64,000 nucleotides of DNA from contig NZ_CP011883.2 of the NCBI RefSeq assembly GCF_000340435.2, forward strand, positions 496,001 to 560,000, read 5' to 3'. Positions 1 to 7,502 of this stretch are shown here, piece by piece. The stretch is from Mycobacterium haemophilum DSM 44634 (GTDB lineage: Bacteria; Actinomycetota; Actinomycetes; Mycobacteriales; Mycobacteriaceae). A program made the position numbers and the translations under genes. Under the pieces are notes generated by a model. The model saw nothing but the letters and a program-made list of their open reading frames with translations, was not told the origin of the DNA and made no database searches. How positions within the stretch are numbered: the stretch's first letter is position 1; each line of letters opens with the position of its first letter.

Positions 1-1215
1 TCGGTCAACGATATCCAGGAGTATTGGCAGCGGGTGTACCGCCAATCGCTGAAAGGAACGTTCACTCCGATCGGTAAGCTGGTCTCCTACGACTCCGACG
101 ACCGCGACGGTCCGATTGTCTGCCACAGCGAGACCTACCAGCTCGTCAACGCCTTTTTCACACCTCGCTGCAACCTGATCGCCTGGGATCGCGGAGTGTT
201 TATGCCAGTCGCGCAACGCTATTTCGGCGACATGGCCGTCAATGGGGTGCTAGCACATGAGTTCGGGCACGCGCTGCAGCAGATGGCGAAACTGGTGACC
301 AGAAAAGACCCCACCATCGTCCGCGAACAGCAAGCCGATTGTTTCGCCGGCGTCTATCTGTATTGGGTGGCCGCAGGTAAGTCGCCGCGCTTCACCCTGA
401 GCACCGCCGACGGGCTTGACCACGTGCTCGCGGGGATCATCACCACCCGTGACCCGATTATGGACGCCGACGCCCAAAACGACGACGAACATGGGTCGGC
501 CTTGGAGCGCGTCAGCGCCTTCCAGATGGGCTTCATCACCGGCGCTTCGGCGTGCGCGGGGATCAACGTTGTGGAGATCGAGCAGCGTCGCGGCGACCTG
601 CCGACGACCTTGCGGGTCGATCTCAACGGGGACACCGAGCCCGGTGAGGTCCCGATCAACGAAGACACGCTGTCCACGCTCATGGAGATCATGGGACAGA
701 TCTTCTCGCTCAAGCAACCGCCCATGTTGTCCTACCAGCCCGCCGATTGTCCCGGCACGAAGCCCAGTCCACCGGCGTCCTACTGTCCGGCCAGCAACAC
801 CATTGCGGTCGATCTGCCGGCGTTGGTGACGATCGGAAAGGTCTCCGACGCAAATGAATACACGCTGCCGCAAGGTGACGACACCGCCCTGTCGATCGTG
901 ATGTCGCGATACACGCTGGCGGTGCAGCACGAACGCGGCCTGTCGATGCAAAGCCCGTGGACGGCCCTGCGGACCGCGTGCTTGACCGGTTATGTGCACC
1001 GCAAGATGGCTGAGCCCATCGACACCCCCGACCATAAGGAGCTGTTGCTGAGCGCCGGTGATCTCGACAAAGCCGTTTCCGGGCTGCTTACCAACCACCT
1101 GGTCGCCAGCGACGCCGCCGGCACCACGGTGCCGGCCGGCTTCACGCGAATCGCGGCTTTTCGCGCCGGCGTGGGCGGCAATATGGACGTGTGCTACACC
1201 CGGTATCCGGGATAA
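1..1215 (+). CDS. lpqM: LpqM-like lipoprotein metallopeptidase, 5' end cut off
   Basis: The frame is open from base 1, so the start, signal peptide and lipobox lie outside the window. About 404 residues are visible; the M. tuberculosis protein is near 500. A zinc-peptidase signature HEFGHA is encoded at 256-273, preceded by the helix VNGVLA, with a second acidic stretch REQQADCFAG about 30 residues later. This is the HExxH plus distal ligand arrangement of neutral zinc metallopeptidases (YpfJ-like). The role is probably cell-envelope proteolysis; the substrate is unknown. The name rests on synteny with Rv0419 and on the motif, not on a full-length comparison. Confidence 0.8.
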   Translation, partial: SVNDIQEYWQRVYRQSLKGTFTPIGKLVSYDSDDRDGPIVCHSETYQLVNAFFTPRCNLIAWDRGVFMPVAQRYFGDMAVNGVLAHEFGHALQQMAKLVTRKDPTIVREQQADCFAGVYLYWVAAGKSPRFTLSTADGLDHVLAGIITTRDPIMDADAQNDDEHGSALERVSAFQMGFITGASACAGINVVEIEQRRGDLPTTLRVDLNGDTEPGEVPINEDTLSTLMEIMGQIFSLKQPPMLSYQPADCPGTKPSPPASYCPASNTIAVDLPALVTIGKVSDANEYTLPQGDDTALSIVMSRYTLAVQHERGLSMQSPWTALRTACLTGYVHRKMAEPIDTPDHKELLLSAGDLDKAVSGLLTNHLVASDAAGTTVPAGFTRIAAFRAGVGGNMDVCYTRYPG

Positions 1216-1226
1216 GACGGGTAGCC

Positions 1227-1634
1227 CTACGTGGATGATGATTCGTTCGCTGAGCCATCGAGGTAAAACCATCGGCCGGCGCGCCGTTCGAAACGGCTGC
1301 GCTCATGCATGCTGCCGGTGTGGGCCGCCGACTCGAATCGGGCTGTGAACTCCACTTCCCCCCAATCATCGTTGGGGCCGCCAGCGAGAGTGTCGGTCAC
1401 CTCCAGACCAGTCCAGGTGATGCCTGGATCAACGGCCACATCGACCGGTCGCGTGCGTGGGTGCCAGGTTCGAAACAAGTAGTTGACATCACCACGGGTG
1501 TATGCCGCATACCTCGACCGCATCAATTCCTCAGCTGATCGGGCCTGTCGCTCCCCATGGTGCAACGGCCCGCAGCAGGCGGAATAGTCGGCTCCACTGC
1601 TGCACGGACACAGGGATCCGAAGAGTTCGGTCAT
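1227..1634 (-). CDS. YchJ / UPF0225 family protein with SEC-C-like zinc motif
   Basis: This 135-residue protein starts with the Cys cluster CPCSSGADYSACCGP at residues 9-23, the metal-binding signature of the YchJ (UPF0225) family. An NTF2-like region follows (RYAAYTRGDVNYLFRTWHP and a C-terminal RFERRAGRWFYLDG). No catalytic function is established for the family. It is convergent with lpqM, with an 11-base gap between the stops, and lies just downstream of the hydrolase gene on the same strand. Length and motif are typical, so the gene looks intact. Confidence 0.75.
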   Translation of the reverse strand: MTELFGSLCPCSSGADYSACCGPLHHGERQARSAEELMRSRYAAYTRGDVNYLFRTWHPRTRPVDVAVDPGITWTGLEVTDTLAGGPNDDWGEVEFTARFESAAHTGSMHERSRFERRAGRWFYLDGSANESSST

Positions 1635-1655
1635 CTCAGGTTTGGCCGCCCTTCG

Positions 1656-2291
1656 CTAGACGAGGTCACGTGGGTTCGGCAGCAGTCGCAGCGCCGCCTC
1701 GACCGCGAGAGCGGGCACGTCGAGGGTTTTCGAGCCCAAATCGTGGCGCGCACCGGCGATCTCGACGACCTCGGTCGACGCGGTGATCATCGCCGCCGCA
1801 TCGTGTACCTCGGCCAACGTGCCGAAGGGATCCGACGTGCCATGAGTGAACACGGTGGGCACCGCGATATCCGGCAGATGCTCGGTGCGGGTGCGTTCCG
1901 GCTTGCCCGGCGGGTGAACGGGATAAGAGAACAGCGTCAGCAGGTCCACCGGCGCCTCGCGGCTGGCCACCACCATTGAGGTTTGCCGACCGCCGTAGGA
2001 ATGTCCGCCGGCGATCAGCGGGCCGCCGACAAGGCCACGGCAGTACGTGATCGCCTCGACGATCCCGGCGCGGTCGTCTGCCCCTGACCCGGACGGCGGA
2101 CCCTTGGGTCGGCGCCGACGGAACGGCAGGTTATACCGCACCGCCAGCCAGCCGCGTCGCGCCCACTCGTCGCAAACCTGTTGCAGCAGTGGTGATTCCC
2201 TGTTTCCTCCGGCGCCGTGGGTGAGGACCACGATGCCATCAGGGGTGCCGGTTGGTTCGTGCGTGATGCCGGCGATTTGCTCGAGGATCAT
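1656..2291 (-). CDS. alpha/beta-hydrolase (Rv0421c homologue)
   Basis: A 211-residue dienelactone-hydrolase-like alpha/beta hydrolase. Visible motifs are the oxyanion region VVLTHGAGGNRES, the nucleophile elbow GGHSYGG, the acid region THGTSDPFG and a late His in GARHDLGS. The substrate is unknown. The ATG at 2289-2291 overlaps the TGA of thiD (2288-2290) as ATGA, which decides the start over longer alternatives. It should therefore be translated with thiD and be the last gene of the thiC-thiD operon. Confidence 0.8.
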   Translation of the reverse strand: MILEQIAGITHEPTGTPDGIVVLTHGAGGNRESPLLQQVCDEWARRGWLAVRYNLPFRRRRPKGPPSGSGADDRAGIVEAITYCRGLVGGPLIAGGHSYGGRQTSMVVASREAPVDLLTLFSYPVHPPGKPERTRTEHLPDIAVPTVFTHGTSDPFGTLAEVHDAAAMITASTEVVEIAGARHDLGSKTLDVPALAVEAALRLLPNPRDLV

Positions 2292-3127
2292 GTCAGCCGA
2301 AACAGGGGGGAGACCGGGCCGTGGCCGCGGCCCAGCGGATAGGCGCCGCGCAGGCATGCGGTGACCCAGCGCTTCCCGAAGCCGACCGCGTCTGGCACGG
2401 TGTACCCGTGTGCCAGCGCGCAGGCCACCGCGGCCGCCAGCGTGTCACCGCCGCCGTGGTCGTTGCCGGTCGGCACCCGCGGCGCGTCGAACTCGTGGAA
2501 GGCGGCGCCTTCGGAAGAGCCACCGTAAAGCAGGTCGCAGCTGCGGTCCGACGACCGCAAGTGCCCCCCCTTGACCAGCACCCACTGTGGGCCCAGGGCA
2601 TGTAAGGCCTTCGCGGCCGCACGTTGCGATTCGGCGTCGACCACGTCGATGCCCACCAGCAGCCGCACTTCGTCGAGGTTCGGCGTCACTACCGTGGCAA
2701 GCGGAAACAATTGGTCGCGAAGCGAATCCACGGCCTCACCCGCCAGCAGCGCGTCTCCGTGCATGGATGCGCACACCGGGTCGACGACCAGCGCCGCTGT
2801 CAATTCGAGCCGGCGCCAGGTCGCGGCCACCGTGGTGATGATGGCCGACGACGCCAGCATCCCGGTCTTGGCGGACTGGATGCCGATGTCGGTGACCACG
2901 GCCTCGATCTGGCTGGCCACGACCTCGTCGGGGATTTCGTGAAAGTCCTTGACTCCCAATGTATTCTGCACGGTCACCGCGGTAACTGCAGTGCATGCAT
3001 GTACACCCAGCAGCGCCATGGTGCGCATATCGGCTTGGATGCCCGCGCCGCCCCCGGAATCCGATCCGGCGATGGACAGCACCCGTAGCGGTGTCGTGCC
3101 CGGGGGCGCCAGTGGCAGGTAGTTCAC
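2288..3127 (-). CDS. thiD: Hydroxymethylpyrimidine (phosphate) kinase ThiD
   Basis: ThiD phosphorylates HMP and HMP-P in the pyrimidine branch of thiamine biosynthesis, in the cytosol. The 279-residue product begins VNYLPLAPPG (GTG at 3125-3127) and shows the ribokinase-fold substrate motif SIAGSDSGGGAGIQADM, the VVDPVCAS segment, VTPNLDE, WVLVKGGH and the anion-hole motif GNDHGGGDTLAAA. The frame is open farther upstream, but that stretch does not resemble ThiD. It lies 50 bases downstream of thiC on the same strand, which fits one riboswitch-controlled operon. Confidence 0.92.
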   Translation of the reverse strand: MNYLPLAPPGTTPLRVLSIAGSDSGGGAGIQADMRTMALLGVHACTAVTAVTVQNTLGVKDFHEIPDEVVASQIEAVVTDIGIQSAKTGMLASSAIITTVAATWRRLELTAALVVDPVCASMHGDALLAGEAVDSLRDQLFPLATVVTPNLDEVRLLVGIDVVDAESQRAAAKALHALGPQWVLVKGGHLRSSDRSCDLLYGGSSEGAAFHEFDAPRVPTGNDHGGGDTLAAAVACALAHGYTVPDAVGFGKRWVTACLRGAYPLGRGHGPVSPLFRLT

Positions 3128-3177
3128 TGGGTCGGATGAGCGGCGACCCGCTTCGCCCGGCTCCGCCGCGCTTGCGA

Positions 3178-4836
3178 TCACCGCTGTGTGATCGGCAGAT
3201 ACACCCGGTTGCCGTGCTCGGCGAACTCGGCCGATTTCTCCGCCATCCCCATCTCGAGGGCTGCCTCGATGGCTTCCTCGGTGTCGAGTCCGTGCTCGGC
3301 CGCGTATGCCCGTACATCGGCGGTGATCCGCATCGAGCAGAACTTCGGTCCACACATCGAACAGAAGTGCGCGGTCTTAGCCGGCTCGGCCGGCAGTGTC
3401 TCGTCGTGAAACTCCCGGGCAGTGTCGGGATCCAGCGACAGTGCGAATTGGTCGTTCCAGCGGAACTCGAAACGCGCCGTGGACAGGGCATCGTCACGTT
3501 CCTGCGCGCGGGGATGTCCCTTGGCCAGGTCCGCTGCGTGCGCGGCGATCTTGTAGGCGATCACTCCGTCTTTGACGTCCTTGCGGTCCGGCAGCCCCAG
3601 ATGCTCTTTCGGGGTCACATAGCACAGCATCGCGGTGCCGGCTTGGGCGATGATGGCCGCGCCGATCGCCGACGTGATGTGGTCGTAGGCCGGTGCGATG
3701 TCGGTGGCTAGCGGACCCAGCGTGTAGAACGGGGCCTCCTCACACAGTTCCTCTTCCAGCCGCACATTCTCGACGATCTTGTGCATTGGGATATGCCCCG
3801 GCCCCTCGATCATCACCTGTGCGCCATGGGCTTTCGCGATCTTGGTCAGCTCCCCCAGGGTGCGCAGTTCGGCGAACTGTGCGGCGTCGTTGGCGTCGGC
3901 GATCGATCCGGGCCGCAGCCCGTCGCCCAGTGAGAAGGTGACGTCGTAGCGTGCGAAGATGTCGCAGAGCTCAGCAAAGTTGGTGTACAGGAACGACTCC
4001 CGATGATGAGCCAGGCACCAGGCCGCCATGATCGATCCGCCGCGGGACACGATGCCGGTGACCCGCTTGGCGGTCAGCGGTACGTAGCGCAGCAACACAC
4101 CGGCGTGCACAGTCATGTAATCCACACCCTGCTCGCACTGCTCGATCACGGTGTCGCGGTAGATCTCCCACGTCAGTTCGGTCGGATCGCCCTTGACCTT
4201 TTCCAGCGCCTGATAGATCGGCACGGTACCGACCGGCACCGGCGAATTGCGCAGGATCCACTCGCGCGTTTCGTGGATGTTCTTGCCGGTAGACAGGTCC
4301 ATGATGGTGTCCGCACCCCAGCGGGTGGCCCACACCATCTTGTCGACCTCCTCGGCGATCGAACTCGTCACCGCCGAGTTGCCGATGTTCGCGTTGACCT
4401 TGACCGCAAATGCCTTGCCGATGATCATCGGCTCGATCTCGGGATGGTTGTGGTTGGCTGGGATCACCGCGCGGCCACGGGCGACCTCGTCACGCACCAA
4501 CTCGGCGGGCATGTCCTCGCGGGCGGCGATGAACGCCATCTCCGCGGTGATCTCGCCGGCACGGGCCCGCTGCAGCTGCGTGCCACGGTCGCGGATCACG
4601 CCGGGCCGCGCTGGCAACCCGGCCGTCAGGTCGATCACCGCGTCGGGATCGGTGTAGGGCCCGGAAGTGTCGTAAAGGTCGAAGTGGGCTCCGGTGGATA
4701 GATGCACCCGGCGGAACGGCACCCGCAGGCTAGGCCCGCCACCCGGGCTCGCTACTTCGCGGTAAGTCTTGCTGCTGCCCGCGATCGGGCCGGTGGTCAC
4801 GGATGGTGCAGTGGTTTTCGGCAAGGTCTCGGTCAT
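3178..4836 (-). CDS. thiC: Phosphomethylpyrimidine synthase ThiC
   Basis: ThiC is the radical-SAM enzyme that turns aminoimidazole ribonucleotide into HMP-P, the first committed step of thiamine-pyrimidine synthesis. The 552-residue sequence carries the C-terminal iron-sulfur motif CSMCGPKFC (Cys 492, 495 and 500) and conserved ThiC blocks such as NANIGNS, DLSTGKNIH, GPGHIPMHKI and CYVTPKEHLGLP. The ATG at 4836 is preceded by GGGAG at 4842-4846, the 3' end of the TPP riboswitch, so translation can be switched directly by thiamine pyrophosphate. Confidence 0.97.
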   Translation of the reverse strand: MTETLPKTTAPSVTTGPIAGSSKTYREVASPGGGPSLRVPFRRVHLSTGAHFDLYDTSGPYTDPDAVIDLTAGLPARPGVIRDRGTQLQRARAGEITAEMAFIAAREDMPAELVRDEVARGRAVIPANHNHPEIEPMIIGKAFAVKVNANIGNSAVTSSIAEEVDKMVWATRWGADTIMDLSTGKNIHETREWILRNSPVPVGTVPIYQALEKVKGDPTELTWEIYRDTVIEQCEQGVDYMTVHAGVLLRYVPLTAKRVTGIVSRGGSIMAAWCLAHHRESFLYTNFAELCDIFARYDVTFSLGDGLRPGSIADANDAAQFAELRTLGELTKIAKAHGAQVMIEGPGHIPMHKIVENVRLEEELCEEAPFYTLGPLATDIAPAYDHITSAIGAAIIAQAGTAMLCYVTPKEHLGLPDRKDVKDGVIAYKIAAHAADLAKGHPRAQERDDALSTARFEFRWNDQFALSLDPDTAREFHDETLPAEPAKTAHFCSMCGPKFCSMRITADVRAYAAEHGLDTEEAIEAALEMGMAEKSAEFAEHGNRVYLPITQR

Positions 4837-4841
4837 TTCAT

Positions 4842-4935
4842 CTCCCTACGCCGGCATTACCCGGTCAGGTTCGTACGGTCGACGGCCCCGAGCCGTCCTC
4901 TCAGCGCACTCGGCGTGCGCTCCCGCGTGCTTTTT
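4842..4935 (-). promoter_or_regulatory. TPP riboswitch (THI element) of thiC
   Basis: Reading the minus strand from about 4935 to 4842, the conserved TPP-aptamer blocks appear in order: a GC-rich hairpin, CTGAGAGG, then ACCTGACCGGGTAATGCCGG, then GCGTAGGGAG just before the thiC ATG. These are the thi-box signatures of the aptamer. The terminal GGGAG doubles as the Shine-Dalgarno sequence, so the likely mode is ligand-dependent sequestration of the ribosome-binding site. The 5' boundary is approximate. Confidence 0.93.
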
Positions 4936-5056
4936 GTTGGGCCCCTCTCACGCTAGCGCAGTGTCTCGGCGGTGGGTACGTGCGGCAGCGATAGACTCGT
5001 TGGACGCCGCCTCCTGCAGTCGTTACTGGCGCAAGATGTAGTGCCCGCCGATTGAC

Positions 5057-5725
5057 CTAGCGATCGAGGAACACGACCGTATGCTCGATCGGCTTGCGGG
5101 GGACATCGAGGTTGTTCGCGGGGAAGTCCTCGACGGGATACCCGATGGCGAGCCCACACAGAATTTCATAGCGGTGCGAGATGTGCAGGGTTTCGTGAAC
5201 GATCTCAGGAAATCCCGCGATGAGCAGCTGGACGCAAGTACCCAGTCCCCGCGCGGTAAGCCCAAGGACCAACGTCTGCAGAAACATGCCGACGCCGAGA
5301 CTGTCGACATGATGAAGGTTGCGGGGCATGCACACGATGCCGGCCAGCGGGGCATTGTAGAACCGCCAATTGAGGCGGACGGCTTTTCGACGCCCCTCGA
5401 CATCGTCTCTGGCGATACCGAGGCTTTCGTAAAGTTGTGCGCCCAGTTCGTATTTCAGCGACTCGAACTCGGCGGGCAGCCGGGGTATCGCTGGTTCTCG
5501 GATGCGGGACTCGCTTAATAGCGCGGTTACTAGGCGCTCACGGGCGGCGCCGGACGCCAACACCAGATGCCATGGCTGCGTGTTGGAGTGTGACGGCGCG
5601 CGCCGGGCCAACTCCAGTGCCTCGATGACGTGGGAGCGTGGCACTGACTTATCGGGGTGGAAGAGCCGGATGGATCGACGCGCCCGCACTACTTGATCGA
5701 GCTCAACCACTCCCGCACTCCCCAC
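5057..5725 (-). CDS. Nitroreductase-family flavoprotein
   Basis: A 222-residue FMN-dependent nitroreductase fold. It has the N-terminal RRSIRLFHPDKSVPRS and LELARRAPSHSNTQPWHLV segments (FMN phosphate binding) and the C-terminal GLGTCVQLLIAGFPEIV and LCGLAIGYPVEDFPANNLDVPRKP regions. The family reduces nitro compounds, quinones or enones with NAD(P)H; the substrate here is unknown. It starts with GTG at 5723-5725. It lies upstream of and divergent from nothing obvious, and sits where M. tuberculosis goes from thiC straight to the small Rv0424c gene, so it is an addition relative to that map. Confidence 0.85.
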   Translation of the reverse strand: MGSAGVVELDQVVRARRSIRLFHPDKSVPRSHVIEALELARRAPSHSNTQPWHLVLASGAARERLVTALLSESRIREPAIPRLPAEFESLKYELGAQLYESLGIARDDVEGRRKAVRLNWRFYNAPLAGIVCMPRNLHHVDSLGVGMFLQTLVLGLTARGLGTCVQLLIAGFPEIVHETLHISHRYEILCGLAIGYPVEDFPANNLDVPRKPIEHTVVFLDR

Positions 5726-6083
5726 TCGATGCCGTTCGAGTGGACCATATCGAAGCTAGGCCAAGTGCTCATAATCTTGGCGACTCACGATGTCACATCA
5801 ACAGTGGCTAGATTCATCGAATCCTGGATGACTTCTCCAAGGAGGGGATACGGAAGGTCCTCAGGAGACTCGTCCTACAAGGCGTGGTTCTGGCCAGCGG
5901 TTTCGGACGAAGAGCGTTCACGATAACCGGACGCCCGCGGCAATGCCCTGAAGGCGTCCGGGTCGACCGGCTGAATAAGGCGATAGCCGGTATTGCTGCT
6001 GCTGATGCCAGCCGGGCAGTCTCGAAACTGCCCGCTGCGTCGCGGCAGCCAGCGACTGGCCGAGGCGGATAATTTCTCGGGCT
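5726..6083. other. No gene seen
   Basis: This stretch between the nitroreductase start and the next stop has only short open frames without recognisable content. It should hold the nitroreductase promoter, but I could not pick a convincing -10/-35 pair. Confidence 0.5.
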
Positions 6084-6656
6084 TCAGCAGGCTATCAGTA
6101 GGTTGTTGAGTAGCGCGTTGGCGATGTCGCAGACTTCTTGCAAGTAAAAGCGTGTCTCTTCACTGAGAGTGAGACCGTATGGCGGCCAGCGCAATTCGTG
6201 CCGTCCGTTGGTTAGGCCTACCAACTGCTGGCGGCCAGTGACATTGTTGAGCCGCACGAGATATCCGGAACCGTCAGCGTGGACGTTGAGTTCGATGTCG
6301 GGATCGCCGACGAGCGCACCAGCACTGAGCGCTCCATAGACTAAGTCTGACAAGACCGATCCAGCACAGTCGTCACTGAGATCGTAAAGCTTGTACCCCA
6401 GCTCATCGCCTTCGATGGCCACCCAGCGGTCGAACGCGTCGTCATCGATGCCAAACGGCGTGCGGATACCCTCCGCGGTGACTACGAAGCCCGGTGCATC
6501 GTCTGTGACACGGGGCATCGTGGTGGTGCCGGGCACCATCGACTCCAATCTGCGAGTCGTGTTCAGGGTGTTATTCAGGCTGGTGACCATGTAGCCGTTG
6601 TCCATCACCCCAATGGCATTACCTACCCCGGCCGGCATCGGTGCTCTGCTTTGCAT
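6084..6656 (-). CDS. Hypothetical protein, 190 residues
   Basis: I do not recognise this protein. It has a Met/Asn-rich start (MQSRAPMPAGVGNAIGVMDN), then an acidic, mixed alpha/beta middle with FVVTAEGIRTPFGIDDDAF and ELRWPPYGLTLSEETRF near the C-terminus. It ends in a leucine-rich helix (IANALLNNLLIAC). No signal peptide or clear membrane segment is visible. Codon use looks like a real gene but is less GC-rich than its neighbours. It stands alone, with gene-poor DNA on both sides, so it may be accessory. Function unknown. Confidence 0.55.
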   Translation of the reverse strand: MQSRAPMPAGVGNAIGVMDNGYMVTSLNNTLNTTRRLESMVPGTTTMPRVTDDAPGFVVTAEGIRTPFGIDDDAFDRWVAIEGDELGYKLYDLSDDCAGSVLSDLVYGALSAGALVGDPDIELNVHADGSGYLVRLNNVTGRQQLVGLTNGRHELRWPPYGLTLSEETRFYLQEVCDIANALLNNLLIAC

Positions 6657-6971
6657 AACGTGTATTCCCCTATGAGCTGACGCGGTTGGTGCGCCGGTTC
6701 AGCCCACGCGGGTAATTGCCGCCCCGGCAACCATTCGGGTCGGTGAGCCCCTCACGAGCGCACAGCTCGTGTGAATCAGAACGAGGGCTCCAGGTTCATA
6801 CAAGCTATCGGGCAGCTTAGCTGCGGAGCCCGCTTTGTCAACAGGATGGATTTTTGACCGATGTGGTCTTTAACGTGAGGTGCGACCGTCGTGCACAGGG
6901 GTATGCCCAGGCGGGTATCGTGTCGGCGGATTGCGGCTGGCAAAGGCAGGGATCTGGGAAGAGCAAGGGTT
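6657..6971. other. Intergenic, nothing recognised
   Basis: No gene or convincing regulatory element is seen here. The sequence contains short palindromic bits (for example gagctgacgcg near 6672) but no terminator-like hairpin that I can support. Confidence 0.45.
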
Positions 6972-7181
6972 ATGACTCGGGCTCGCCGGTACCGTCGTGT
7001 CATCGAAATCCGTGACGCCCTATTGATTCTTCAACCACACTTGCATCCCGAAACAACCACCCGCGCCGAACAACTCGCCACCACTGCGCATCACAACGGC
7101 CTGTTGTCGGGCGGCAGCGACCTACCGTCGAATTTCGGCGCCGATTGTTTTGAGCAAGCCAGCCAGTACGCGGCTGACTAG
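6972..7181 (+). CDS. Possible small protein, 69 residues
   Basis: The ATG at 6972 follows the purine-rich stretch GGAAGAGCAAGGG and opens a 69-residue frame beginning MTRARRYRRVIEIRDALLIL. It has a basic start, a helix-like middle and an acidic end (FGADCFEQASQYAAD). It ends tail to tail with the Rv0424c homologue, overlapping it by four bases. No family is recognised. It may be a chance frame or a relic. Confidence 0.25.
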   Translation: MTRARRYRRVIEIRDALLILQPHLHPETTTRAEQLATTAHHNGLLSGGSDLPSNFGADCFEQASQYAAD

Positions 7182-7453
7182 AGTTCTTCCATCGCCTCGC
7201 CGAGCTCTTCGAGAATCCGGTTGTGGTGGTTGCTCGCCAACAGGTGTCCGGCAGCGATGACCAATGCGACCGGCCAGTCGATGAGTTCGAATGCGGCAAG
7301 CGCGGCCAGACCGCCGTAGTAGGCCAGTTGCTCGGGCCGCGGTATCTCGGTCTGGCCCAGCAGCGGGAGGTTGACGACGAAGGTTTCGCCTTCACGGATT
7401 TTTTCCACGGCTTCACGCTGGGACATCGCCCGGCGAGACTTGTTTTCCGCCAT
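7178..7453 (-). CDS. Small membrane protein beside CtpH (Rv0424c homologue)
   Basis: The product is 91 residues, the same length as M. tuberculosis Rv0424c. The ATG at 7453 is preceded by GAAAGG at a good distance (gaaaggcaaatg, then the second ATG), which is why it is preferred over the ATG three bases upstream. The centre is a hydrophobic hairpin, ALAAFELIDWPVALVIAAGH, and the C-terminus is acidic (ILEELGEAMEEL). The hydrophobic unit resembles one in the gene on the other side of ctpH, which suggests both small proteins belong with the pump. It follows ctpH on the same strand after about 50 bases. Confidence 0.75.
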   Translation of the reverse strand: MAENKSRRAMSQREAVEKIREGETFVVNLPLLGQTEIPRPEQLAYYGGLAALAAFELIDWPVALVIAAGHLLASNHHNRILEELGEAMEEL

Positions 7454-7502
7454 CATTTGCCTTTCAGTAACGAAGGGTTTGCCGGCTCGCATGGTCGTAC
7501 GG

